Source: Legionella tucsonensis (GTDB lineage Bacteria > Pseudomonadota > Gammaproteobacteria > Legionellales > Legionellaceae). Taken from it: a DNA stretch of 64,000 nt. The stretch spans positions 62,001-126,000 of the forward strand of contig NZ_LNZA01000001.1 in the NCBI RefSeq assembly GCF_001468035.1, in the 5' to 3' direction. A program made the translations under genes and the position numbers. Within the stretch, counting starts at the first letter, position 1. Each line of letters opens with the position of its first letter. Shown here one piece after another: positions 54,665 through 63,760 of the stretch. Below the pieces are notes generated by a model that did no database searches, was not told the origin of the DNA, and was given only the letters and a program-made list of their open reading frames with translations.

Positions 54665-56584
54665 TCAACCATTAAAATAACTGCTAGGAAAGTGACTAAC
54701 CAGTGTATAAGAGCCAATATCAGTTAAATGGGCCTGATCCCATGCAGTTAATTCTTCAGTATTACCTATTTTGGCTGCCGCTAAACAGCCATTATCATTG
54801 CAAAGAATTTTAATGGGAGAAATATAATAGAGATTCTGCTCTTTTGTATATAAGAACATTTTCTTATCAACTTCTTGTGCTCTTATATTTAGTCCTTCTT
54901 TAAGTCTTTTAGGTATAATCCCTAATCTACTATTTTTAACTAAATTTAACATCGTCACTGGTAATCCCCCACGGCTCCAGTTTGGGACCGGACCTACAAT
55001 GATAATATTTTTTATGCCGCTAGAATGTAATTTTTGAATGGTAAAATCAATTTCTCTCCACTTATAAAAAGTCCAGTTGGCTGCAAGAATAACTGAATTA
55101 GGAACTTCTTTTTTTATTTGTTTAAAAACAAAATCATTAATTCTTTTACAATGAGGTCGGTTTTTTAGGGTCATACCTAAAATAGGTGGACAAGCTGATG
55201 CTGTTAATTGAGTAATTCTATAGTTTTTTTCGAGTGTCTCTTTTAAACCGGGATAAAGATGGGCTGCATGAGAGTCTCCCCACAAATAGATTAACGAGTG
55301 CGCAGAATTGTGAGTCGTACAATCATTAACTTTAAAGTTATGATAATCTTGATCAGGTTTTAAGAAACAACTTCCCTCTCGATAACCTACATGATAATTA
55401 TAATCGGCATGATTTATAATTTTCTGAATAATTACAGGAAACCTAGAATTAAACCCATTAAACAAAAACGTTATATACCCTAAAATTCCAGAGAGGATGA
55501 CAAAAATAAGAAGAAGAATGGGTTTTAATTTCCTAGCTGAGTGTTGGCGTATTGGTTTTTCAATATATTGATAAATTATGAAAGCTATAAAAATACTTAT
55601 GAGACATATAGTACAACGAATACTCCATCGAAGCTTATCAACTTCGATTATTCGCGCAAAGGAGAGTAAAGGCCAATGCACTAAATATAAAGGAAAACTA
55701 ATTAAACCGAGCCACACTAGAATTTTATTGGATAAGATCCTGCGATTAATCCAAGCTTTTTCTCCTGAAGAAATAATTAAAAAAGCTCCAAGAGTAGGTA
55801 ATAAAGCCCATAGTCCGGGAAAATGTTTTTCTTGATTGAGTAGTAAAGTGCTTGCTGCAATTAATATACACCCTAAGAGAGCCCTTAAATTAGCTTGACG
55901 TATCAAATAATTACTTTTATACAATTTTAAATACGCAAGTGTGCAACCAAGAGCCAACTCCCAAAAGCGTGATAAAGGTGAATAAAATCCTGCAATACTA
56001 TCGTGCCTAGTACTGAGAATATTAATCACAAAGGATAAAATCATTATAAAAGTAATGACAATTAAAAAATTATATTTTCGTTTCCAAATGAACGCGAGTA
56101 ATAGAGGCAAGAAAATGTAGAATTGCTCTTCAGTAGCAAGTGACCATAAATGTAACAAAGGATTTTTAGTAGCATCTTGCTCAAAATAACCTACTTCATT
56201 CCATAGCACTACATTTGATACAAATGCCGCTCCAGAAGCAATATGTTTCCCTAATTGTCTAAATTCATTAGGGAATAAAATATACCAACCGACAAGGTAA
56301 CAAGTGATGAGAGTAAATAGTAACCCAGGGAAAATGCGTTTTATTCGCCGAGAATAAAAGTACAAATAACTAAAAGTATTATTTTCCAAATGCTCAAAAA
56401 TAATTGTACTTATAAGAAAACCAGAAATTACAAAAAAAACATCAACGCCTATGAAGCCACCTGGTAAATACTCAGGAAAAGCATGAAAAATAAGCACAAG
56501 CAGAATAGCAATGGCTCGTAGCCCGTCAATATCTGCTCGATACCCTAATTTGCCATAACCAAATATAAGATCTTTCTGTGTCAA
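54665..56584 (-). CDS. O-acyltransferase (OafA type) with SGNH domain
   Basis: A 639-residue two-domain O-acyltransferase. The membrane half has YRADIDGLRAIAILLVLIFHAF with the catalytic histidine, PGGFIGVDVFFVISGFLIST, SRRIKRIFPGLLFT and LLHLWSLATEEQFYIFLP. The SGNH half has YLWGDSHAAHLYPG (nucleophile serine), NWTFYKW and WDQAHLTDIGSY (His). The frame starts at a TTG (56584) without a ribosome binding site, while AGGAG stands 8 bases before an in-frame ATA at 56596, so initiation at ATA or loss of an ATG is possible. It shares its type with the 34921 protein but is clearly diverged. Confidence 0.88.
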   Translation of the reverse strand: MTQKDLIFGYGKLGYRADIDGLRAIAILLVLIFHAFPEYLPGGFIGVDVFFVISGFLISTIIFEHLENNTFSYLYFYSRRIKRIFPGLLFTLITCYLVGWYILFPNEFRQLGKHIASGAAFVSNVVLWNEVGYFEQDATKNPLLHLWSLATEEQFYIFLPLLLAFIWKRKYNFLIVITFIMILSFVINILSTRHDSIAGFYSPLSRFWELALGCTLAYLKLYKSNYLIRQANLRALLGCILIAASTLLLNQEKHFPGLWALLPTLGAFLIISSGEKAWINRRILSNKILVWLGLISFPLYLVHWPLLSFARIIEVDKLRWSIRCTICLISIFIAFIIYQYIEKPIRQHSARKLKPILLLIFVILSGILGYITFLFNGFNSRFPVIIQKIINHADYNYHVGYREGSCFLKPDQDYHNFKVNDCTTHNSAHSLIYLWGDSHAAHLYPGLKETLEKNYRITQLTASACPPILGMTLKNRPHCKRINDFVFKQIKKEVPNSVILAANWTFYKWREIDFTIQKLHSSGIKNIIIVGPVPNWSRGGLPVTMLNLVKNSRLGIIPKRLKEGLNIRAQEVDKKMFLYTKEQNLYYISPIKILCNDNGCLAAAKIGNTEELTAWDQAHLTDIGSYTLVSHFPSSYFNG

Positions 56585-56737
56585 AGAGCGGAATATGGCT
56601 GTTTCTCCTAGATTTATAAGATGAAGGATCTTATCTAAAATTTTTTAGTATGACTAGGAGAATTGAAATATGCTAATTCCTTTTTAATCTTTATAATGAA
56701 AATATGTTTACTATGTAAACAGATGAACTATCTTCTT

Positions 56738-58636
56738 TTATAATGTCACTCTCTTGGAGGGAATACATTGGTAGACACTAAAGGTCGGTTGCTTAAAATT
56801 TTTAACTAATATAACATTTTTACCAATAGAATCCTTACAAGCAGTATTTAAACCATCTAATTTATTTACCCATAAAGCTTTTTTACTATAATCCTTGAAA
56901 CCATAATATTGAAAAATAGAATGAACACCATGAACTAAAGGTATTCCTGTCACAGCATATATCAAAAGCCCTCTTGCCCAAACGTCTCCTGCAAATATAT
57001 CTAAATCTTTCTCGTATATTTCTTGCGGGATAAATAGCACCGAATCTTTCTTTGTGAGCTCATTTTTTTTCATAAATGAGGCTAACGTATTTTTAAAATC
57101 AAATAAAGGTCTTGGCTTATTCTGGAAAAGGTTTTCCAGTCTAAAATGATTAGTTAAAACCTGTGTAAAACTAATTGGGGTATGCAAATTTATCTTTTTG
57201 TAGTCTCTGTTAATAAACAAAAAAGGAGTATTATTTGCGCTTTTAATATGTTCACCAAGAGCCGCAATATTTGGTTTCGTACAAAAGAAAGAGAGCAGAA
57301 ACCACCATGATAAAATAAATAACTTGATATTACTGGTATCAACATTTATACCATGAGTGTCTTTTGTTTGACACGCAAGAAACTGAACAGTAAAAAGAGT
57401 TAGAATGAATAATAGTCCAAACTCAAAATAATATATATCAGCTGGAATTAAATCGTTGCGTATGTGAGTTACCTCATACACTAAAAGGGTCACTCCTATT
57501 CCCGATAGCAATAATATGCTATTTTGTTTTCTTGGAAAAAGACAAGCTATTAATACAAGAGTTACTATTGTAGTGTATATAGTGGGTAAAGTAAGAGAAT
57601 TTTGTATTTCGGTCAAATATATGATAAGCGCTTTTATGTTATGAAAAAATGAGCTCACGGGATTTGCTAAAAATGTGTTAAGGTTGGCGAAAGGAGATTC
57701 TGATGTTGTTAACCATTTTTGATAAAAAAAGAAGAATAAGATCCAACTAAAAGCTAGTACATAGATATGAAGGCTTTTGGGATTTTTCAATAATAAATAA
57801 GTACCAATAATTAGAGCATATACAAATCCACTCGAGACTTTCCCGAGCGCAACTACCACTACTAAAAAAAATAAAAAAACAAATTCTTTTGCTTGATTTT
57901 CTTTCGCGATAAAAATTTTATGCACCTTAACTGAGCTGAACATTATTATTATACTGGTAAACCATAATCCATGAGAAAGCACTGAACTATAACGACCAAC
58001 TAACAGTGGTGCAATTGCTAAAAGAGCTAAAAAAAATAGACTTTTGTTATTTATACATACATCAAATAAAAATAATACAATTGATGAAAGAAATAACCAT
58101 ATTTTAAAGTAAAAAAACATCCCATATGAATCATAAGGATCAACTTTTGTTAAAAAAATAATTAAAGCATCTATATAATGACTTAACACGTGATAATTTA
58201 GAACTGGAGTCCCATGCTGTGCTGTACTTGCATAACCAAAATTGAGGATACTTTGAATTATTGAAACATGAAAAACTGTATCACGATGGTAATTTAAACC
58301 TAGTTCTGTTTCTAATAGAGGATATGTTCTTGCATAGTCTAAACAAGGATGGATAAAAGAGCTGCCTAAATCAATTAAAAAAAGAACCACCAAAATAGAA
58401 ACAAATATGTTTATTAGAGTAATGTCTAACTTTTGTGTAATAAAACCACGGCAGAATAAGCTGTAAGTGCAGATTAACAAGATAAGAAATACTATGGAGG
58501 TAGAAATAATTTCTAAAAAAGTAAACTGATAAAAAATTTCGAAAGCATAAAAAACAACTATTGTATAAAAAAGAAAAATACTTAATAAAGTTACCGTCGG
58601 TAAAGAAATTCTTATATTAAATTTTTCAAAATCCAT
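56738..58636 (-). CDS. GT-C-like polytopic glycosyltransferase candidate
   Basis: A 632-residue protein with about 12-13 membrane helices and a periplasmic C-terminal domain of about 150 residues. The first long loop has DYARTYPLLETELGLNYHRDTVFH and then STAQHGTPVLNYHVLSHYIDALI; acidic residues in this loop and the FH motif are typical of GT-C transferases that use polyprenyl-phosphate sugars. It is the best candidate for the third Gtr component, the enzyme that puts the GtrB/GtrA-delivered sugar on the O-antigen in the periplasm. It stands between the OafA-like gene and wzz. A Wzy-like role is the alternative. Confidence 0.65.
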   Translation of the reverse strand: MDFEKFNIRISLPTVTLLSIFLFYTIVVFYAFEIFYQFTFLEIISTSIVFLILLICTYSLFCRGFITQKLDITLINIFVSILVVLFLIDLGSSFIHPCLDYARTYPLLETELGLNYHRDTVFHVSIIQSILNFGYASTAQHGTPVLNYHVLSHYIDALIIFLTKVDPYDSYGMFFYFKIWLFLSSIVLFLFDVCINNKSLFFLALLAIAPLLVGRYSSVLSHGLWFTSIIIMFSSVKVHKIFIAKENQAKEFVFLFFLVVVVALGKVSSGFVYALIIGTYLLLKNPKSLHIYVLAFSWILFFFFYQKWLTTSESPFANLNTFLANPVSSFFHNIKALIIYLTEIQNSLTLPTIYTTIVTLVLIACLFPRKQNSILLLSGIGVTLLVYEVTHIRNDLIPADIYYFEFGLLFILTLFTVQFLACQTKDTHGINVDTSNIKLFILSWWFLLSFFCTKPNIAALGEHIKSANNTPFLFINRDYKKINLHTPISFTQVLTNHFRLENLFQNKPRPLFDFKNTLASFMKKNELTKKDSVLFIPQEIYEKDLDIFAGDVWARGLLIYAVTGIPLVHGVHSIFQYYGFKDYSKKALWVNKLDGLNTACKDSIGKNVILVKNFKQPTFSVYQCIPSKRVTL

Positions 58637-58915
58637 ATTTATATTACTTTTTATAACTTTCTATATCTTAAATTAAAATCTCTGTTAATAATAGACTAGT
58701 CTAGAATTCCACCTAATTAATTTAGCCGATTTTCTTCTGCAGAACTTTCATGCGTGCAGGATAAGCCATGATCTTTAGTTAATGGCTCCACCGAATGTAC
58801 GTATATTTGTAGTGCCTCCAGTAATTTAGATCTTTTGCTATTTAACATGAAATGAGCGCACTTTCTTTAAAGTGCAAAATGATGCAGGGCGCTATAGTCC
58901 CCATAATTTTATAAG
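58637..58915. other. Gap with a perfect 7-base hairpin
   Basis: The 279-base gap between wzz and the GT-C-like gene holds GCACTTT (58858-58864) pairing exactly with AAAGTGC (58869-58875) around a four-base loop, 41 bases beyond the wzz stop. It has no T-run for leftward transcription. I see no ORF or other repeat here; the promoter of the 58636 gene should lie near its start but is not recognisable. Confidence 0.4.
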
Positions 58916-59950
58916 TCATCTTATCCTTAAAAATAATTCCCTTATCATCCCAATAAATATTCCACCCATTAATCCAATAATAATTGAAAATCCAAGAATT
59001 AAATCCTTTCTAGGTGACACTGCGGAAGTAGGCTCTTCAAGATGTGCATCTAAACGAAACATACGAAAATCTTTAGGATTTATCTTAATATTTTTATACA
59101 TGTCATAATAAGTTATTGCTTTGCGCAGCTCTGGAAAAAATGCTGTTTCTGACTCGCGATTATTTAAATTATCTATTTCCGCAAGCAAGGCTTTACTTCC
59201 TCGACCATACATTAAATCCGGCTTTTCCATATCATCAGTTACATTCCCTACTAATATTGGCAAATGACTCGACAAGCCAGCCGCTTGAGCGATTTTTAGG
59301 GCTTCTTTCACTCGAACTAATCGATCTGAAGTTCTTTCTCTCGCAGTTTCTCTCGCACTGTCAATTCTTTGTTGTAATTCCTTTAAAATATTTTGTTGAC
59401 GATGGGATATCATATTTATGATTCCCTTTTTTGCATCACTCTTTGCCATATTTATGTATTGACTAAGCCACCCGGAGAGCTTACTTGCTTCATGTCCGCG
59501 AGCTTTAATAATGTATTGTTTAGGATCTGATTTTGGAACTTCCTTGATCGTGATAGTACGTTTAAATTGATCATAAAGAACACCTTCTTGCACTTTATCT
59601 TTGGGAGAAACAGATAAACTGGGCAGATAAATTTTATTAAAAAACTTATAATGTGTTGATTCAGCTAATAATGCAGATGAAAAAATGTTATATACAGTTA
59701 TCACTTCGAAAGGTTTTATTAATTGCTCAGGAAACGAAGCCCCATAATTTAATGCCTCTATATCCATTGTATAGGGTGCTGAAATACGAGCATTTACTTC
59801 ATACACTGGTTTAGCAAAGTATAGGTAAGTAACACCCGCTAAAAAGCTAATCAAGGTAACAAATAAAATAAGCCATTTTTGCTTCCATAAAGATCGCGCT
59901 AATGTCAATAAATCAATTTCATGATTCATAGGCTCTATTTGTTGTTGCAC
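58916..59950 (-). CDS. wzz: O-antigen chain-length regulator Wzz
   Basis: A 344-residue polysaccharide co-polymerase. It starts at a GTG with AAGGAG six bases upstream. Near the N-terminus comes EIDLLTLARSLWKQKWLILFVTLISFLAGVTYLYFA with the first membrane helix (about 29-50), then a periplasmic domain with a coiled-coil stretch (about 190-225), and near the C-terminus AHLEEPTSAVSPRKDLILGFSIIIGLMGGIFIGMIRELF with the proline-rich motif and second helix. Wzz sets how many repeat units Wzy joins. It is the only Wzz in the window although two Wzx/Wzy sets are present. It has no kinase domain. Confidence 0.92.
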   Translation of the reverse strand: MQQQIEPMNHEIDLLTLARSLWKQKWLILFVTLISFLAGVTYLYFAKPVYEVNARISAPYTMDIEALNYGASFPEQLIKPFEVITVYNIFSSALLAESTHYKFFNKIYLPSLSVSPKDKVQEGVLYDQFKRTITIKEVPKSDPKQYIIKARGHEASKLSGWLSQYINMAKSDAKKGIINMISHRQQNILKELQQRIDSARETARERTSDRLVRVKEALKIAQAAGLSSHLPILVGNVTDDMEKPDLMYGRGSKALLAEIDNLNNRESETAFFPELRKAITYYDMYKNIKINPKDFRMFRLDAHLEEPTSAVSPRKDLILGFSIIIGLMGGIFIGMIRELFLRIR

Positions 59951-60028
59951 TCAAAACTCCTTAAATAAAACTATATCTCACCGGGAAAATATCTTCGAGC
60001 ACGTAATAGGCTTCTTTGTATCTTGAGA

Positions 60029-60048
60029 GATATTTCTTTAGAAATATC
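60029..60048. promoter_or_regulatory. Perfect inverted repeat upstream of wzz
   Basis: GATATTTC and GAAATATC pair exactly around TTTA, about 80-100 bases before the wzz start. The 256-base gap between wzz and the ClC gene has no ORF. The repeat is a plausible operator for a dimeric regulator or a small hairpin; no -35/-10 pair is clear. Confidence 0.35.
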
Positions 60049-60206
60049 ATTATATTGAGCTTTTCTCAGAAAGCGTGTTTGAGTATATAATATTTATAGT
60101 TGAACTTAAAGACATCACTTGGGTCTGCTTAACATAGCCAACTATGAAGTACTTTCAGGCAAAACACGGGCTCGTTAAAATGGTGTATAGCTGTCTTAGA
60201 GATCGT

Positions 60207-61484
60207 TCAGCTGGCAATCGAAACCAGGCGTCTAGTAGCACAATAATTAAATACACTCGTTGAGCCTGCAACAGCAAAAAGTATTGGAATAAAAAAGCTA
60301 AAATTAATCCCCGTAAACTCAATGATCAAAACAATTGCTGTGATGGGCATTTTTTGAGCCGCCGCAAGAAATGCTGCTCCTCCAATAACAGCAAAAGCCG
60401 ATATAGATATAGAGGCGCCTGGCCACAAATAACCCCAAAGAATCCCTAGAACGACAGCCATTAAAGCGCCGTTTGCAAGAGAAGGAGTAAGAAGACCACC
60501 TGAAGCACCCGCTTGTACACTAGTACAGACAATTAAAATCCTAAGTATTAAGACAACTGCAGCAATCCCAAGTCCTAATATATTCCCATCAAATCCTAAT
60601 TGAGCGGCAGATCGCCCATTTCCTATTATCTCCGGAAAATAGATAGCTAATAAACCAATGATGGAAAAATTAAATAAACACGATACGATTATTTTCCAAT
60701 TTCGCGGCGCTCTGCTTTGGGCTCTATTCGTGACTTTTTTAAACCAATAGGCAGAAAAACCAAAAATGGGGCCAGAAAGAATAGCCCAAATGACTATTGG
60801 GGAATCAAGTCTTAAATCAGGTATATGATATAGTGACTGATTACCAAGACCAATCCAGGAGATAACCACTGCTATTGCAGAAGTAGTAATCGCTGGAATT
60901 ACCGCAAACCAATGAAAAGAGCTTAGTAGAACCTCTAAAGTAAATAAAGCACCGCCAAAAGGAACATTATAAACTGCAGCCAATCCTGCTCCTGCAGCAC
61001 AAGCTACAAGTATCTGGCTCTCCTTAGGATGCAGCTTCATTTTATTAGTCAGCCAACATGCAAAAGTAGCGCCAAACTCACGAGGAGCTACTTCTCGTCC
61101 CATTGGAGAACCCAAGGCAACAGTAATAATCTGCAGTAAGACATGCACTAAAGTAGTTTTTATCGGCATGTACGGCCTAGGTGATTTAATTGCATTAGCA
61201 ATACTGACTAAAGGACTACCATAGCGAAAAACGGCCCACCAGCCAAAACCGGCAATGAACCCACACAAAAGAAGAGCTGTTACTCTTCTTGAAGCAGTGG
61301 AACCAGCAATAACCTCAAGAAAATGCTTATTTTCGAGAATAGGAAGTACAGTGTGCTCATAGGCTAAGTGTTGAATAAAATGCAATAATATGGCTAAAAA
61401 CATCCCTCCAAAACCAGAAACAATCCCGATAAAAATTGTGGCAATAAAAAGAAGATGCCATCGGGATGTTAAATGTTTGGTCAT
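60207..61484 (-). CDS. ClC-family chloride channel or transporter
   Basis: A 425-residue ClC protein with about 12 membrane segments. The anion filter is recognisable but altered: RYGSPLVSIANAI where E. coli ClcA has GSGIP, and GSPMGREVAPREFGA where ClcA has GREGP (the gating glutamate is kept). The region LFTLEVLL corresponds to the LFIIEEM stretch of ClcA, so the internal proton-coupling glutamate appears to be valine. This suggests a passive channel or altered coupling. AAGGAG precedes the start, 15 bases after ribE, with which it is probably co-transcribed. The family is certain; the mechanism is not. Confidence 0.9.
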   Translation of the reverse strand: MTKHLTSRWHLLFIATIFIGIVSGFGGMFLAILLHFIQHLAYEHTVLPILENKHFLEVIAGSTASRRVTALLLCGFIAGFGWWAVFRYGSPLVSIANAIKSPRPYMPIKTTLVHVLLQIITVALGSPMGREVAPREFGATFACWLTNKMKLHPKESQILVACAAGAGLAAVYNVPFGGALFTLEVLLSSFHWFAVIPAITTSAIAVVISWIGLGNQSLYHIPDLRLDSPIVIWAILSGPIFGFSAYWFKKVTNRAQSRAPRNWKIIVSCLFNFSIIGLLAIYFPEIIGNGRSAAQLGFDGNILGLGIAAVVLILRILIVCTSVQAGASGGLLTPSLANGALMAVVLGILWGYLWPGASISISAFAVIGGAAFLAAAQKMPITAIVLIIEFTGINFSFFIPILFAVAGSTSVFNYCATRRLVSIAS

Positions 61485-61499
61485 GAACTACTCCTTAAT

Positions 61500-62114
61500 T
61501 CATAACGGGATCTGATTATTTAACTTTCCAGCAACCTGCAATTGATGAGCAACAATACGTGTTAGATAATCAAATTCAATATTAACCTTTTGCCCATATT
61601 TTAAAAAGCTCAAGGTAGTATTAAGTAGTGTATGTGGAACAAGCATTAATTTAATGCTTTGATTCACAACTGAATTAATCGTTAAGCTTACCCCTTCAAC
61701 AGTAATACTACCTTTAGGTATTAAATACAGCATCGCGTTTGCATCAAAACCACTTAACTCTACTTCAACAAATTCATTAATGTGCTTTATAGAATGAATT
61801 TGAGCAATCGCATCGACATGCCCGCTTACGTAATGACCACCAAAACGCGTTGATACAAGCATGGCCCGTTCCAAATTTACTTCATCGCCTGCCCTTAGCT
61901 CCCCCAAAGTAGTCCTAGTCAGGGTTTCGGGAGAAACATCAAAACTCAATTTTGTGTCATCCGAAGGCAATAAAGTTAAACATACTCCGTTTACAGCGAT
62001 ACTTTCACCTACTTGGAGTTGTTTAAAAGCAGATGAAATAAGCAACCGACTCGCACCATCATGGTTACTATTGTTAATCACAGTACCTTTTTTTTCAATA
62101 ATTCCAGTAAACAT
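61500..62114 (-). CDS. ribE: Riboflavin synthase, alpha chain
   Basis: A riboflavin synthase of 204 residues that makes riboflavin from two lumazine molecules. It consists of two similar halves, each a beta-barrel: MFTGIIEKKGTV and ESIAVNGVCLTLLPSD with FDVSPETLTRTTLGEL in the first, GGHYVSGHVDAIAQI with GSITVEGVSLTINSVV and IPHTLLNTTL-like LVPHTLLNTTL in the second. I start at the ATG 62114 because the family begins MFTGII; an upstream ATG (62126) overlapping the previous stop as ATGA is also in frame. I see no FMN riboswitch in front of the gene. Confidence 0.95.
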   Translation of the reverse strand: MFTGIIEKKGTVINNSNHDGASRLLISSAFKQLQVGESIAVNGVCLTLLPSDDTKLSFDVSPETLTRTTLGELRAGDEVNLERAMLVSTRFGGHYVSGHVDAIAQIHSIKHINEFVEVELSGFDANAMLYLIPKGSITVEGVSLTINSVVNQSIKLMLVPHTLLNTTLSFLKYGQKVNIEFDYLTRIVAHQLQVAGKLNNQIPL

Positions 62115-62122
62115 GGCTTCTC

Positions 62123-63760
62123 TCATTCCGGACTCAAATGTGTTCGTCTCTCATGCATGGTTTCTACACTATTAATCACCGTTTGCCGGCAAATTTCTTG
62201 CATGACTGGAATCTCTTTCAGAGGTACACCTTCATGAATGGTATAAGCAATTAGAAAACTATCGCGCCACATTTTTTCATTGCGTTTTTCCTTGGCTTTC
62301 ATCCATAGAGAAACCCATAAAAAATGAAATTGCCATTTATCACGATGCAATTCCATTTCTTCGGAAAATACAGCATCCATGGCTTCCTCCATACGACATA
62401 CTCTAATCCCGTCAACGAAACTGCTCTTATGGTTAACTATCTTGTCAATTAGAGGATTCTCCAAATACCAGGATTCAGTAAATGATTTAGTTTTGAGCCA
62501 GGATTTTGAACGTCGCAAGGATTCGGAAATTACTTCTTGTGTAAATGGTGTAACTTGTATGCTTAGTTGTTCAAAGAGATAATCTACATCAAGCATTACA
62601 GGTCGTAAACGTATCCCCAGTAGCTCCTGGATTTCTAAAAATTGGACATTAGGAATCTCGCCTTTCTCTATTGTAACCGCCAAGAAATGTTCTACCATCA
62701 TTGTGAAATAAGATAGATCCACCTCACGCAAGGTTACATTTTCATCAAAAGCCTGAGTGTAATAATTCTTCACATCCTTTGCTGAAACTGAAGGTGTTAT
62801 CCATGCATCTTTAAGACCTAATTCATATTTTAATAACAAGCCACAAAGTCTATTTTTCCTGTATTTACGCACATGAAGAAAAACTCCTTGCGAGCCCGTA
62901 CCATCTATTTCTGTCGCGCGAATCATTACTTTAGCTGCTTCAGGTTCTGGTGCAAACACAACCCCTCGTTTGCGTTGGATTTTTATCCATGAATCAAACA
63001 GCTCATGATAATGCTTTGGGTACCAATACTTGATCGTCTGCAACCGTGAAAGGGAAGTCGAAGAAAGCGTAACTAATCTTATAATTTGATCCAGCGTGTG
63101 CACAGCAACTTCGCGTACCTCTGCTTTGGGATGCAATAAAATAAGTAAGGCAATATCTGCACCTTCTTCAATGTTGTATAAATCAGCCATAAGATCAATG
63201 AAGAAATCAGCTGGCATTGCATAACTTTGAGCGAAAAAATTTTCGGCGATTTCAAAAACATTCAGATCGGATAATTCATGAATTAAATCTCGAATTGCCT
63301 CTATATGTGATACAGGTTCGCCCTCAGGAAGCAGCTCTTCTTCCTCACTGGCAAGTTCGTAATAGGCGTTTTTTAGTTCCTCAGTCAATTCAACATGTGA
63401 CTCATAAAAAGAATTTAATACGGGCAGCCAAAAACTCAGTGTATGTTTGCGCAAATTGATCATTGCAGCCAGGTGATTCATCAATTGAACTAATGTTTTT
63501 GCAGTAATTTTATTATCGGATTCTGCAGCACCTTGCAATTGCGCAACACAAATATCTAAAGCAAAAACGCAAGCCGAATAAACTGAAAGACCTTCATCCA
63601 GATTTTCTTCTAAGTTACTGATAATATCGGTTAACTTAAAAGCAAGTTCAGGTTGTTGGAAAAATAAAATATATAACTGTGGATCCAGCTCTGAATTTTG
63701 TTCAATCAAGGTAGCCATTTCAGTAAGCAAGCGGTACAACTCTGACGAATTACTGGTCAT
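62123..63760 (-). CDS. Hypothetical protein, 545 residues, in the ribE operon
   Basis: A soluble, mostly helical, acidic protein that I do not recognise. No signal peptide, membrane helix or catalytic motif is seen. Residues about 200-250 (ALLILLHPKAEVREVAVHTLDQIIRLV) look like HEAT-type helical repeats. An acidic run (ASEEEELLPEGEP) lies near residue 145. It overlaps the thioesterase gene at its start and ribE at its end, both as ATGA, so the three are translationally coupled. The coupling suggests a conserved unit, but not a function. Confidence 0.75.
   Translation of the reverse strand: MTSNSSELYRLLTEMATLIEQNSELDPQLYILFFQQPELAFKLTDIISNLEENLDEGLSVYSACVFALDICVAQLQGAAESDNKITAKTLVQLMNHLAAMINLRKHTLSFWLPVLNSFYESHVELTEELKNAYYELASEEEELLPEGEPVSHIEAIRDLIHELSDLNVFEIAENFFAQSYAMPADFFIDLMADLYNIEEGADIALLILLHPKAEVREVAVHTLDQIIRLVTLSSTSLSRLQTIKYWYPKHYHELFDSWIKIQRKRGVVFAPEPEAAKVMIRATEIDGTGSQGVFLHVRKYRKNRLCGLLLKYELGLKDAWITPSVSAKDVKNYYTQAFDENVTLREVDLSYFTMMVEHFLAVTIEKGEIPNVQFLEIQELLGIRLRPVMLDVDYLFEQLSIQVTPFTQEVISESLRRSKSWLKTKSFTESWYLENPLIDKIVNHKSSFVDGIRVCRMEEAMDAVFSEEMELHRDKWQFHFLWVSLWMKAKEKRNEKMWRDSFLIAYTIHEGVPLKEIPVMQEICRQTVINSVETMHERRTHLSPE

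Noticed and set aside
58872-59421. Plus-strand frames opposite wzz
   Set aside because: They are shadows of the wzz coding frame.
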